A stretch of 64,000 bases of DNA from DASXYG01 sp036502625 (GTDB taxonomy: Bacteria; Actinomycetota; Actinomycetes; Streptosporangiales; Streptosporangiaceae), in assembly GCA_036502625.1 (NCBI GenBank), contig DASXYG010000105.1:1-64000 (forward strand). Direction: 5' to 3'. A model generated the notes under the pieces. It worked only from the letters and a program-made list of their open reading frames with translations. It made no database searches and was not told where the DNA came from. The translations under genes and the position numbers were made by a program. Below, one piece after another: positions 11,457 to 19,219 of the stretch. Numbering within the stretch: the stretch's first letter is position 1; the number at the start of each line of letters is the position of its first letter.

Positions 11457-11888
11457 CCATCCTCCGGCAGTTCAGGCCCCGCCATTCGGCGTCTCTTTTG
11501 TCGGCGCCGACGTGTCGAGGGGTGCGCCCGCCCCGCGTACACGCGGCACACGGGGCGCGCCCTTGGGCGCCCATCGCCACGCCACGCAGGGCAGTTTGGT
11601 GGTGCCGGGAGTCTACGCAGGAAGAGTGACGGAAAAGAAGCGTGGAGCCACGGCGAATTACATCGGCGCAGGTACGGCGGGGAAATGCGGAGCGTTACCG
11701 CGAGTCGTTCGCCTCGCTAAACGATCTTGATCACATTCCCAGACGCTTTATCCTCCCATCCGACTCGATGTCCGAATTGGGGCTCAAGTTATTGGCGATA
11801 CGCAAGGGACGAATGCACGATTAAAGAAACGGGCCCGCCGACCAGATGGTCGGCGGGCCCGTTCGTCATTCCTGGCTGATCTGCGATT
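11457..11888. other. Gene-poor region between hppA and the anti-sigma gene
   Basis: This 430-base stretch should hold the hppA promoter on its left and a terminator on its right. The part from 11620 to 11830 is clearly less GC-rich than its surroundings. Two short overlapping plus-strand frames occur there (11626-11730, 34 codons, GTG start after AGGAAGA; and 11642-11824, 60 codons, GTG start). Neither resembles a family I know, and one uses rare TTA and AAA codons. I do not call either a gene. Confidence 0.5.
11828..11863 (-). terminator. Strong intrinsic terminator of the bldG-anti-sigma operon
   Basis: A perfect 16-bp stem (11828-11843 with 11848-11863) with a 4-base AGAT loop. Read on the minus strand it lies 25 bases past the anti-sigma stop and is followed by GTTTCTTTAA, a T-rich tract. 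This is a textbook intrinsic terminator for the minus-strand operon. Confidence 0.85.
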
Positions 11889-12353
11889 TCAGGGGGTGAC
11901 CGGCACGCTCCTCATGGCGGGCCAGCTCATCCGCACCCGGAGGCCGCGGTCGGTCGAGGACACCTCGACGTCGTCGGCCAGCCCCGCGATCACCGCGAGG
12001 CCGAAGTTCGCGGGCAGCGGCTCCGGGACCGCCGCCGTACGGCCGGGCTCGGGGCGTTCCTCCACCGGGCCGCTCGGCGCGCCGTCGGCGACCGGGTCGT
12101 CACCGGGTGCGTTGTCGGTGACGACGACCTGGAACCGGCCGTCGTCATCGGACAGCTCCAGTCGTACGGGTTCCGCGGGGCAGTACTGGCGGTGCGCCTC
12201 GACCGCCCGGGAACACGCCTCGCCCACGGCGAGACGGACCTCGTCGAGCAGGGATTCGGTGATACCGGCGCGGCGCGCGACAGCGGTCGCGATGAGGCGG
12301 GCCGTGCGCACGTGCGCGGGCAAGGGCGTGAATTCGAGCTCGACGGTAGCCAT
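11889..12353 (-). CDS. RsbW-like anti-sigma factor (HATPase fold)
   Basis: A 154-residue GHKL-fold protein of the RsbW/SpoIIAB serine-kinase family. Visible elements are the N-box region LAVGEACSRAVEAH, a VTDNAPG G1-box and NFGLAVIAG near the end. The N-box Asn that normally binds Mg-ATP is replaced by Arg, and an acidic Pro-rich insert separates the G-boxes, so kinase activity is doubtful. The ATG at 12353 starts at MATVELEF, where the fold begins. It follows bldG by about 50 bases on the same strand, the same arrangement as SCO3548-SCO3549, and should be part of a partner switch controlling a sigma factor. Confidence 0.88.
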   Translation of the reverse strand: MATVELEFTPLPAHVRTARLIATAVARRAGITESLLDEVRLAVGEACSRAVEAHRQYCPAEPVRLELSDDDGRFQVVVTDNAPGDDPVADGAPSGPVEERPEPGRTAAVPEPLPANFGLAVIAGLADDVEVSSTDRGLRVRMSWPAMRSVPVTP

Positions 12354-12402
12354 GTGTCTCAGGGGCGGTCGTGTCGGGGGCGGAAGGTGGACGGGGTCAC
12401 GG

Positions 12403-12753
12403 TCACTTCTGTGACTTGCGGGCGGCCTTGGCGTCACCGACCGAGTCGTAGATGCCGAACACCTTGGTCAGCCCGGTGATGCGGAAGATCTTCAGGATGC
12501 GCTCCTGGGTGCACACGAGGTCGAGCGAGCCGTCGTGCGCGCGGACCCGCTTCAGCCCGCCGACCAGGACGCCGAGCCCCGTCGAGTCGAGGAACTCGAC
12601 CTTCTCCATGTTGACCACCAAGTTGAAGTGGCCCTTGTTCACCAAATCGATCAGCAGCTCACGCAGTCTGGGCGCGGTATAGACATCGATCTCACCTTCG
12701 ACCTCGACCACCTCGAGGTCGTCTTCGGTGTGGTGCTCCAGCTTCAAGTCCAC
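12403..12753 (-). CDS. bldG: Anti-sigma factor antagonist BldG
   Basis: A 116-residue STAS-domain protein very close to Streptomyces BldG, the anti-anti-sigma factor needed for aerial growth and antibiotic production. The phosphorylatable Ser57 lies in FLDSTGLGVLVGG, followed by the conserved KRVRAHDGSL and LKIFRITGLTKVF blocks. The GTG at 12753 is chosen because AGGAGG sits five to six bases upstream; a longer frame adds 21 unconserved residues. It is divergent from the helicase gene with about 140 bases between starts, and is co-transcribed with the RsbW-like gene. Confidence 0.95.
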   Translation of the reverse strand: MDLKLEHHTEDDLEVVEVEGEIDVYTAPRLRELLIDLVNKGHFNLVVNMEKVEFLDSTGLGVLVGGLKRVRAHDGSLDLVCTQERILKIFRITGLTKVFGIYDSVGDAKAARKSQK

Positions 12754-12895
12754 GGATCCTCCTGCGCCGTACCGCGGGAACGTCGGGGTGCGAGCGGTAA
12801 CCCGCTGCGCGGGCATTCAACCACGCTCTGACATCGTGTTTATACGAAACCACGACTCCCGGCGACTCTGCCCGCTGATGTAAGACTGGAAACCC

Positions 12896-15211
12896 GTGTC
12901 AGAGCCAGCTACGCGTGCCCAACCTCCCGAGGACATACTCCGGCGGTTGCTCGGTGCTGCGGACCGTTCGCAGCGGGTCACCCACGTCGAACACATCCCC
13001 TCGCGGGACGGTCGGACCACCCCCTGGCCGGCCTGGGTGCCGGACCTGCTGAAAGGCCGGTTCACACACGCCGGAATCCCTGCGCCGTGGGGGCATCAGG
13101 CCGCCGCGGCCGACCTCGCGCACGCCGGACGGTCTGTGATCATCGCCACAGGCACCGCCTCGGGAAAGTCGCTGGCCTATCTGATGCCCGGTATCACCGG
13201 TGTGCTGGGCGGTGATCACGTTCTGTACCTCGCGCCCACGAAGGCGCTCGCGGCCGACCAACTGCGCGCCCTCCGCCGGCTGGCGGTCACGCAGGTGCGC
13301 GCCGCCACGCTCGACGGCGACACCCCGCGCGACGACCGCGACTGGGTGCGCCGCCACGCCAACTTCGTGCTCACCAACCCGGACATGCTGCACCACAACC
13401 TGCTGCCGCAGCACGCCCGCTGGTCGCCGTTCCTGCGCCGCCTGCGCTACGTCGTGATCGACGAGTGCCACCGCTACCGGGGCGTCTTCGGGTCGCACGT
13501 CGCGCAGATCATCCGCCGCCTGCGCCGCCTGTGCGCGAAGTACGGCAGCGACCCGGTGTTCGTCCTGGCGTCCGCCACCGCGTCCGACCCCGGCGCCACC
13601 GCGCGCCGCCTCACGGGCCTCGACGTCGAGGAGATCGTCGACGACGCCTCGCCCCACGGGCGGACCGCGTTCGCCCTCTGGGAGCCGCCCCTGACGGACC
13701 TGCGCGGCGAACGCGGCGCCCCCGTACGCCGGACCGCCACCGCCGAGACCGCCGACCTCCTCGCCGATCTCGTCATCGAGGGCGTACGGACGCTGACGTT
13801 CGTCCGCTCGCGCCGCGGCGCCGAGGGCGTCGCCCTGTCCGCGCGGCGCGCGCTCACGGAGGCCGGCGCCGACTCGCTCTCCGGGCGGATCGCGGCGTAC
13901 CGCGCGGGCTACCTCGCCGACGACCGGCGAGCGCTCGAGGCCGCGCTGAACTCCGGCGAGCTGCTCGGCGTGGCGTCCACCAACGCGCTGGAGCTCGGCG
14001 TCGACGTGACCGGCCTGGACGCCGTGCTGATCACCGGCTGGCCGGGCACCCGCGCGTCGCTGTGGCAGCAGGCCGGCCGCGCGGGCCGCGCGGGGCAGGG
14101 CGCGCTCGCGGTGCTCGTCGCGCGTGACGACCCGCTGGACACCTATCTCGTGCACCACCCCGAGACGCTGTTCGGCCGGCCCGTCGAGGCCACCGTGCTC
14201 GACCCCGACAACCCGTACGTCGTGTCGCCGCACCTCTGCGCCGCCGCCGCCGAGCTGCCGCTCACGGAGGCCGACACGGAGCTGTTCGGCCCGTCGACCG
14301 CCGAGCTCCTCCCCGACCTGGTGCGCCGCGGCATGCTCCGGCACCGCCCCACCGGGTGGTACTGGACGCGCCGGCAGCGGGCCACCGAGCTCGCCGACAT
14401 CCGCGGCGCCGGAGGGTCACCGGTCAACGTGGTGGAGCGGGCAACCGGCGAGCTCCTCGGCACGGTCGACGAGCCGTCCGCGCACACGATGGTCCACGAC
14501 GGCGCGGTCTACCTCCATCAGGGCGACACGTTCGTCGTGGACGCCCTCGACCTGGACGCCAAGACCGCCCTGGTGACCCGCGGCGAGCCCGACTACACGA
14601 CGTTCGCCCGCGAGGTCACCGACATCTCCGTCGTGGAGACGCTGCGCACCACCGAGTGGGAGCACGCCCGGCTGAGCTTCGGATCAGTGGACGTCACGAG
14701 CCAGGTGGTGTCCTATCTCATGCGCCGCCCGCAGACCGGCGAGGTGATCGGCGAGGAACAGCTCGACCTCCCGCCCCGCACGCTGCGCACGCGCGCCGTG
14801 TGGTGGAGCGTGCCGGACGAGGAGCTGGCGCCGCTGATCGAACGCGACCTCGACCTCCCGGGGTCCGCACACGCCGCCGAGCACGCCGCGATCGGCCTGC
14901 TGCCGCTGTTCGCCACCTGCGACCGCTGGGACATCGGCGGCGTGTCGACCAAGCTGCACCCGGACACCGGGCGGCTCACCGTGTTCGTCCACGACGGCAG
15001 CGAGGGCGGCGCGGGCTTCGCCGAGCGCGGCTACACCGGCGCCGTGCACTGGCTGCGCGCGACGTACGAGGCGATCGCCGCCTGCGAGTGCGAAGCCGGC
15101 TGCCCGTCGTGCATCCAGTCGCCGAAGTGCGGCAACGGCAACGATCCGTTGGACAAGGCCGGAGCGCTCGCTCTCCTCGAAATCGTCCTCAAAGGCGCAA
15201 AGACCGATTAA
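12896..15211 (+). CDS. MrfA/YprA-like DEAH helicase with C-terminal zinc domain
   Basis: A 771-residue superfamily 2 helicase. Walker A is ATGTASGKS (residues 84-92) and the DEAH box reads DECH (189-192). A helicase C domain with QQAGRAGRAG (motif VI) follows. The C-terminus is a DUF1998-type domain with cysteines at 730, 732, 736, 739 and 745. This architecture matches the MrfA/YprA DNA-repair helicases and the 'helicase/secretion neighbourhood' DEAH helicase found beside Tad loci in actinobacteria. The GTG start is only just downstream of the divergent bldG promoter region. A role in repair of DNA crosslinks or adducts is inferred from MrfA. Confidence 0.92.
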   Translation: MSEPATRAQPPEDILRRLLGAADRSQRVTHVEHIPSRDGRTTPWPAWVPDLLKGRFTHAGIPAPWGHQAAAADLAHAGRSVIIATGTASGKSLAYLMPGITGVLGGDHVLYLAPTKALAADQLRALRRLAVTQVRAATLDGDTPRDDRDWVRRHANFVLTNPDMLHHNLLPQHARWSPFLRRLRYVVIDECHRYRGVFGSHVAQIIRRLRRLCAKYGSDPVFVLASATASDPGATARRLTGLDVEEIVDDASPHGRTAFALWEPPLTDLRGERGAPVRRTATAETADLLADLVIEGVRTLTFVRSRRGAEGVALSARRALTEAGADSLSGRIAAYRAGYLADDRRALEAALNSGELLGVASTNALELGVDVTGLDAVLITGWPGTRASLWQQAGRAGRAGQGALAVLVARDDPLDTYLVHHPETLFGRPVEATVLDPDNPYVVSPHLCAAAAELPLTEADTELFGPSTAELLPDLVRRGMLRHRPTGWYWTRRQRATELADIRGAGGSPVNVVERATGELLGTVDEPSAHTMVHDGAVYLHQGDTFVVDALDLDAKTALVTRGEPDYTTFAREVTDISVVETLRTTEWEHARLSFGSVDVTSQVVSYLMRRPQTGEVIGEEQLDLPPRTLRTRAVWWSVPDEELAPLIERDLDLPGSAHAAEHAAIGLLPLFATCDRWDIGGVSTKLHPDTGRLTVFVHDGSEGGAGFAERGYTGAVHWLRATYEAIAACECEAGCPSCIQSPKCGNGNDPLDKAGALALLEIVLKGAKTD

Positions 15212-15245
15212 GGTCTCGTCTCAGGGTGGGGAGCGAACAGGAGAG

Positions 15246-15743
15246 GTGACTGCATTCATGGTCTTCCTGGGGCTCATCCTCGTGGCCATCGCGGCCGCTG
15301 CGGGGGTTGGCGTGCTCCTCGATAACAACGATCCCGTGACCGTCGCCGCGTACGGCCAGTCGGTGTCCGGCTTCACCGAGCGTGAGCTGTTCGTCGGCGG
15401 CCTGGCGGTGGCGGCATTGTTCCTCCTCGGCTGGATCCTGATCATCTCCGGCTTCCGCCGGAGCCGCAGGCTCCGTGGCGAGCTGAACGAGCTCGACGAC
15501 CTCCGCGAGAACCGCGAGGCCTACATCGAGTCGCTCGAGGCCGAACGTGTACGGCTGACCCGGGAACTCAGCCAGGCGCGCCAGGAACAGGCGCGCCCGC
15601 CCACGACCGACGGCTTCGGCCCGGCGCACACGACGGCGGGGATGACCGGCGAAACACTTGGGGGGACGCCAACAGACGACCTGGGCGTACGCGTCGCGAG
15701 CAGCGACTCGTCATTCTTCCGACGCCCGACCCGCTCAACGTAA
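15246..15743 (+). CDS. Membrane protein with coiled-coil tail
   Basis: A 165-residue protein of unknown function. Two hydrophobic helices occupy about residues 5-25 and 48-68, joined by a short loop. A charged helical stretch rich in Glu, Leu and Arg follows (about 72-118, likely coiled coil), and the last 45 residues are low-complexity Thr/Gly/Ser. GTG at 15246 follows GGAGAGGT closely; the ATG at 15258 is an alternative. It lies 34 bases after the helicase gene on the same strand and may be co-transcribed with it. No family is recognised. Confidence 0.7.
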   Translation: MTAFMVFLGLILVAIAAAAGVGVLLDNNDPVTVAAYGQSVSGFTERELFVGGLAVAALFLLGWILIISGFRRSRRLRGELNELDDLRENREAYIESLEAERVRLTRELSQARQEQARPPTTDGFGPAHTTAGMTGETLGGTPTDDLGVRVASSDSSFFRRPTRST

Positions 15744-15886
15744 CCAAGGGGGACGACTTCCGCGGGTGACCGCCGCGTGCCGCACCACCAGCGGCCGGGA
15801 TCACACGGCGCTCACCGCGGCCCCCAACCCGCTCCACGCACGACCCGACGCCCGATCGCATCCTTCTCCGTGCGCTGGCGGAAACG

Positions 15887-16040
15887 ACGGACCACGCGCG
15901 CCCTGGGAAGGCTCGGCTGAGGCGTGCGGGGTTCAGTGGCCGGGCGCTCGTGGGGAGCCGACGGAACCACGGACCACGCCGCCTGTCCTGGAAGGGCTCG
16001 GCTGAGGTTGTGCGGGGTTCAGTGGCGGCGGCGCTCGTGG
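15887..16040. repeat. Two-copy direct repeat spanning the 3' end of the exported-protein gene
   Basis: A segment of about 66-72 bases occurs twice: 15887-15952 and 15969-16040. Shared blocks include ACGGACCACG, GGCTCGGCTGAGG, TGCGGGGTTCAGTGGC and GGCGCTCGTGG. The second copy contains the stop codon and last codons of the minus-strand gene, so the first copy is a duplicate of that gene end placed just downstream. Small insertions and substitutions separate the copies. Confidence 0.85.
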
Positions 16041-17185
16041 TGATAGGCGCGCTTGAGTTTGCGGGCGGCGCTCCGGGACCAGGCGGCAGCCGTTTCCCAC
16101 GCGTGGCCACGGCCTGAGGCGTTCGCCGCCCGGGCGGCCGCCTTGTCGCGCGACTTGGCGGCGACCAGGCGGAGGCGCCAGCGGGCGAGCAGATGCGCGA
16201 TCACCAGCAGGCCGCCAAGCGCGGCCGCGACACCGACATCCAGCGGCGAGATCTCCGCCATCGGCGACGGCGACGGGTCGGCGATATGACGCTTGCCGGG
16301 CGGCGCCGCGACCTGAGGTTGGTCCGGCGTCGGGTAGGTGAAGCCGCTCGGGCCGACGCTCGGCAGCTTCAGCGGCGACCGCCTGGCCGACTTCGGGAGG
16401 TACGGATTCGTGTCGCCGATGCCGTTCGGGAGGTAGTCGCCATCGGGCGTCTTCGCCGAGGGCTCGGACGTGGTCGGCGTGCCGCCGCTGCGCCCGTACG
16501 GCGAGGTGCGCGAGCCGGCGGTCGTGTGGTGCGGGGCCGGGAGGCTCACGTAGTGCATGCCCGAAGCCGCCGAACCGACCGTGCCACCGGAGCCGCTGCT
16601 GCGGTAGGCCCGCACGGCGAAGCCGTAGCTGCCCGACCCGCCCGTGGGCAGCCGGAGCGTGGCGGAGCAGCTCGACCCGGAGCAGGCCGCGGACTCCGAC
16701 CGCAGCGTGCCGAGCGAGCCTGACGTGCTGAGCACGCGGTAGGACGTGAGGTCCGGTTCGTGGCCGTGGGCCCAGTGCACCGTGACGGTGTGGCCGGACC
16801 GGTGGGCCGACACGCCGCTCGGGGTGTACGGCGCGGCGCGCAGCCGCAGCGTCGTCTTCCCGCGGGTGACCCACACGAGCCCGACGCCGCTGGTCTGCAG
16901 GCTGGCCTGGTAGCTGCCGTTCGGCACGGAGTGCGTACTGAAGCTGTAGGAGATGGGGCCCTTGCCGCGCGCCACCTCCTTGCCGCGCAGCACCAAGCGC
17001 GCAAGGCGCGGCACGCCGAGCACCTTGCCGCCGTTGCCCGCCACCCGGGCGGACTGGCCGGTCTTCACGCCGCCGCCGCTGATCGTCGGTTCGTCGGCGT
17101 TCGCCGGCGGCGCCGAACCGGCCAGGACGACCGAGGCGAGCACAGGCGTGACGAACAGCGCGGCCACGGCCTTTCGTACGCTCAC
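16019..17185 (-). CDS. Exported, C-terminally anchored protein with FnIII-like domains
   Basis: A 388-residue protein. An N-terminal signal peptide ends near ANADE (about residue 31). The middle has beta-rich segments resembling fibronectin type III folds (for example TVTVHWAHGHEPDLTSYRVL and YGFAVRAYRS) and two Cys that may form a disulfide. A Thr/Ser/Pro linker follows, then one membrane helix (about 312-332) and a basic tail. GTG at 17185 is preferred over the upstream GTG because AAGGGAGAC precedes it. It lies downstream of the Tad genes on the same strand and could be a surface component linked to the pilus, which is inference. The preceding TadE-like frame reads through this gene in another frame. 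Confidence 0.78.
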   Translation of the reverse strand: MSVRKAVAALFVTPVLASVVLAGSAPPANADEPTISGGGVKTGQSARVAGNGGKVLGVPRLARLVLRGKEVARGKGPISYSFSTHSVPNGSYQASLQTSGVGLVWVTRGKTTLRLRAAPYTPSGVSAHRSGHTVTVHWAHGHEPDLTSYRVLSTSGSLGTLRSESAACSGSSCSATLRLPTGGSGSYGFAVRAYRSSGSGGTVGSAASGMHYVSLPAPHHTTAGSRTSPYGRSGGTPTTSEPSAKTPDGDYLPNGIGDTNPYLPKSARRSPLKLPSVGPSGFTYPTPDQPQVAAPPGKRHIADPSPSPMAEISPLDVGVAAALGGLLVIAHLLARWRLRLVAAKSRDKAAARAANASGRGHAWETAAAWSRSAARKLKRAYHHERRRH

Positions 17186-17282
17186 CGCGTCTCCCTTCAC
17201 ACGCCCGGCCGAGGTGACCGCGCGCGAAACGTGAGCTCGTCTTCAGTAACGACCTCGCGGACGTCGCGTTACGCGTTCGCGC

Positions 17283-17672
17283 CCAATCGCCTCGGACGGG
17301 CCGGTATGCGACGCGGCCCGCGCGGGCACGGCCGGTGGCCCGCAACGGCACCGACATCAGCCGCCCGGCGTCGACCGTCACGGTGACCTCCACCTCCGCG
17401 CCGAGCGCGGCGCAGCGCGTGAGCCGGGCACCGTTCGCCCGCGCGATCTCCGCGGCGACGACACATGGTGGCCGGCCGCCGCCCGCCGCCTGGACGTGGG
17501 CGGCCGCGAGCGCCGACATGTCGGCCGCGCCTGCGGCATGTTGCCTGGCCGCGCGGGCGCGCCCGGCCGTGGCGACCACCAGCCCGGCGAACAGCACCAC
17601 CGCGGCGAGCGCGAGCACCCAGATGGTGCCCGACCCGCGTGATCCGGTGGCCGCGGCGACCCGCCGGATCAT
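17283..17672 (-). CDS. TadE-like pseudopilin of the Rv3654c type (3' end undefined)
   Basis: A small membrane protein of the 'helicase/secretion neighbourhood TadE-like' family, translationally coupled to the upstream tadE by an ATGA overlap. It starts MIRRVAAATGSRGSGTIW, has one hydrophobic helix (about residues 17-36) and a compact Ala-rich domain ending near residue 123. A Gly-Ser site like a prepilin cleavage site is present, but the Glu at +5 is missing. The end given is nominal: the frame has no stop after the conserved part and stays open to 15933, right through the next gene. A one-base shift would end the protein at a TAA at 17269. Confidence 0.65.
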
Positions 17673-18133
17673 CGGGCACCGTCCGCGGACGGATCGGGAA
17701 CGGACGCACCAGCGCCGGGCGGTGCGCCGCCGGATCGGCCGGGCGCGGCCGTGAGCGGATCGGCGGCAGGCGGACCGCCGCTGCCGGGCTCCGTGTCGGC
17801 CACGGCGCGGGCCGAGACCTCCAGCGCGCGCAGGTCGCCGACGAGCGGCGGGGGCACGGGCGCGGCGACCTCGACCGCCGTGGTCGTGGGGTCGCGGCCG
17901 ATGGCGACGCGCGCACGCGCCGGGGCGGCGCGGCTCACCTCCGCCCGGACCAACGGGGACGGATCGCCCCGGGCGGCGGCGCGGGCGCCGAGGCGCGCGG
18001 CATCGGCACACTGCAACTGCGCGCCCGCCGCGCTGACCGCCCACACGGCCATCGCCAGCAGGAGCACCAGGCCGGGCAGCGCGACGGCGGTCTCCGCGGT
18101 CGTCGAGCCGCGGTCGCGGGGGGTTGCGGCCAT
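17669..18133 (-). CDS. tadE: TadE-family pseudopilin
   Basis: A 154-residue minor pilin of the Tad system. The N-terminus has the prepilin pattern RGSTTAET: cleavage would follow Gly9, with Glu14 at +5. The hydrophobic helix VALPGLVLLLAMAVWAV comes next. The C-terminal 40 residues are Pro/Gly/Ala-rich and probably disordered. Its stop overlaps the next gene start (ATGA). It follows the Flp-type pilin gene by one base, so the genes are tightly coupled. A prepilin peptidase is needed for maturation and none is in the window. Confidence 0.85.
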   Translation of the reverse strand: MAATPRDRGSTTAETAVALPGLVLLLAMAVWAVSAAGAQLQCADAARLGARAAARGDPSPLVRAEVSRAAPARARVAIGRDPTTTAVEVAAPVPPPLVGDLRALEVSARAVADTEPGSGGPPAADPLTAAPGRSGGAPPGAGASVPDPSADGAR

Positions 18134-18134
18134 C

Positions 18135-18347
18135 TCAGCCCGCCAGCTTCAGCGCGCGGGTGACCAGGTCGACGATCAGCGCCCGGACCTGCGGGCTGGT
18201 GAGGATCTTGAAAAGTAACGCGGCGAACCCGCAGGCCGCGACGGTTCCTACCGCGTACTCCGCGGTGGACATTCCGTCGTCCGGCCGGGCGCGGCACCGG
18301 GGTGTGACGGAGAGGGCGCGGGCGATCGTGAGGCTGATGAGGCGCAT
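18135..18347 (-). CDS. Flp-type prepilin (DUF4244)
   Basis: A 70-residue small pilin precursor. A short basic leader is followed by GMSTAEYAVGTVAACGF: cleavage after Gly25 would leave Glu and Tyr at +5 and +6, the class Flp/IVb signature. A single hydrophobic helix fills most of the predicted 45-residue mature protein. The ATG is supported by CGGAGG upstream. It sits between tadC and tadE and is the likely major pilin subunit. This small gene is easily missed because an upstream in-frame start would add 69 unrelated residues. Confidence 0.85.
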   Translation of the reverse strand: MRLISLTIARALSVTPRCRARPDDGMSTAEYAVGTVAACGFAALLFKILTSPQVRALIVDLVTRALKLAG

Positions 18348-18453
18348 GGTGGTTCCTCCGGTGGATCTCGGATGAGCGGACCGCCCGTGGATCGGGGCGG
18401 TGAATCCAGCCTGCTCACCCGCCGCGTCCAGCGGCAGCCTCCGAATCCGGTTC

Positions 18454-18462
18454 TGTGGATAA
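18454..18462 (-). promoter_or_regulatory. Isolated DnaA-box match
   Basis: TGTGGATAA is the complement of the DnaA box consensus TTATCCACA. It lies in the roughly 130-base gap between tadC and the prepilin gene. A single nine-base match has little weight alone, but the same sequence occurs as an inverted pair upstream of the operon. Confidence 0.35.
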
Positions 18463-18475
18463 CGAGGCCGGGCGA

Positions 18476-19219
18476 TCAGGGGAGGACGACGGTCGCCGCG
18501 ATCGACGCGATCACCGGGGCGACGCCGAGCAGGACGAAGGCGGGCAGGAAGCACAGGCCGAGGAGCGCGGCGGCGCGGACGCCGACCCGTCGCGCCGCGG
18601 CGGACGCCTCAGCGCGCAGCGCCTGGCGCCGTTCGTCCGCGAGCCGGGTGAGGGCGCCCGCGAGCGGCGCGCCGCCGGCCATGGCGCGGGCGATCGCCCG
18701 CGCTATTGGCGCGAGCTCGGGCCGGGAGTCGAGGGCGCGCCAGGCGTCGGCCGGGTCGGCGCCGAGCCTGATCGCGGCCGCGACCTCGCGCAGCGGACCC
18801 GCGATCGGCCCGCCGAGCGCCCCGGCGACCGCCTCCGCGGCGTCGATCATGGGCGCCCCCGACAGTAGGCACGCGGCGAGGAGGTCCGCCGCCGCGGGAA
18901 GATCCGCGGCGGTCCGGCGCCTCGCGGCGCGGACGGAACGCGGCTCCAGCCGGGACAGCACCCGGTGGCCCACCGCCGCCGCGACGATTCCGGCCAGCAC
19001 ACCGGGTACGCCGCCGATCAGGACGGCGCAGGCGACGGCGGAGACCGCGACGGCGACCCAGATGCCACGCGAGGCGCCGGGCTCCGTGGAATCGGCGGCT
19101 GTCGCGGGACCGTCGCGGGCGGGCTCCACCAGGCGCCCGAGCCGTACGTGGGCCCGCCCCGGCGCCCGGGCGATCAGTACGGCGGCGCCGCACAGAAGCG
19201 CCACGACCACCGCGCTCAC
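18476..19219 (-). CDS. tadC: TadC-like type II secretion F-domain protein
   Basis: A 247-residue inner-membrane platform protein of the T2SS-F family. Hydrophobic helices lie at the N-terminus (SAVVVALLCGAAVLIA), near 65-95 and at the C-terminus (AALLGLCFLPAFVLLG). A cytoplasmic helical domain carries the characteristic LPAAADLLAACLLSGAP segment. GTG at 19219 follows GGAGG at good spacing; the frame is open further upstream through a repeated Pro/Thr-rich stretch that I treat as untranslated. It works with TadA and TadB in pilus assembly. Unlike the other Tad genes it is separated from tadB, by about 370 bases. Confidence 0.85.
   Translation of the reverse strand: MSAVVVALLCGAAVLIARAPGRAHVRLGRLVEPARDGPATAADSTEPGASRGIWVAVAVSAVACAVLIGGVPGVLAGIVAAAVGHRVLSRLEPRSVRAARRRTAADLPAAADLLAACLLSGAPMIDAAEAVAGALGGPIAGPLREVAAAIRLGADPADAWRALDSRPELAPIARAIARAMAGGAPLAGALTRLADERRQALRAEASAAARRVGVRAAALLGLCFLPAFVLLGVAPVIASIAATVVLP

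Noticed and set aside
15933..18044. A continuous 703-codon minus-strand frame over the Tad minor-pilin and exported-protein genes
   Set aside because: Only the segment starting at 17672 shows conserved protein features; the rest is an alternate frame of better-supported genes. I list the open end as a finding instead.
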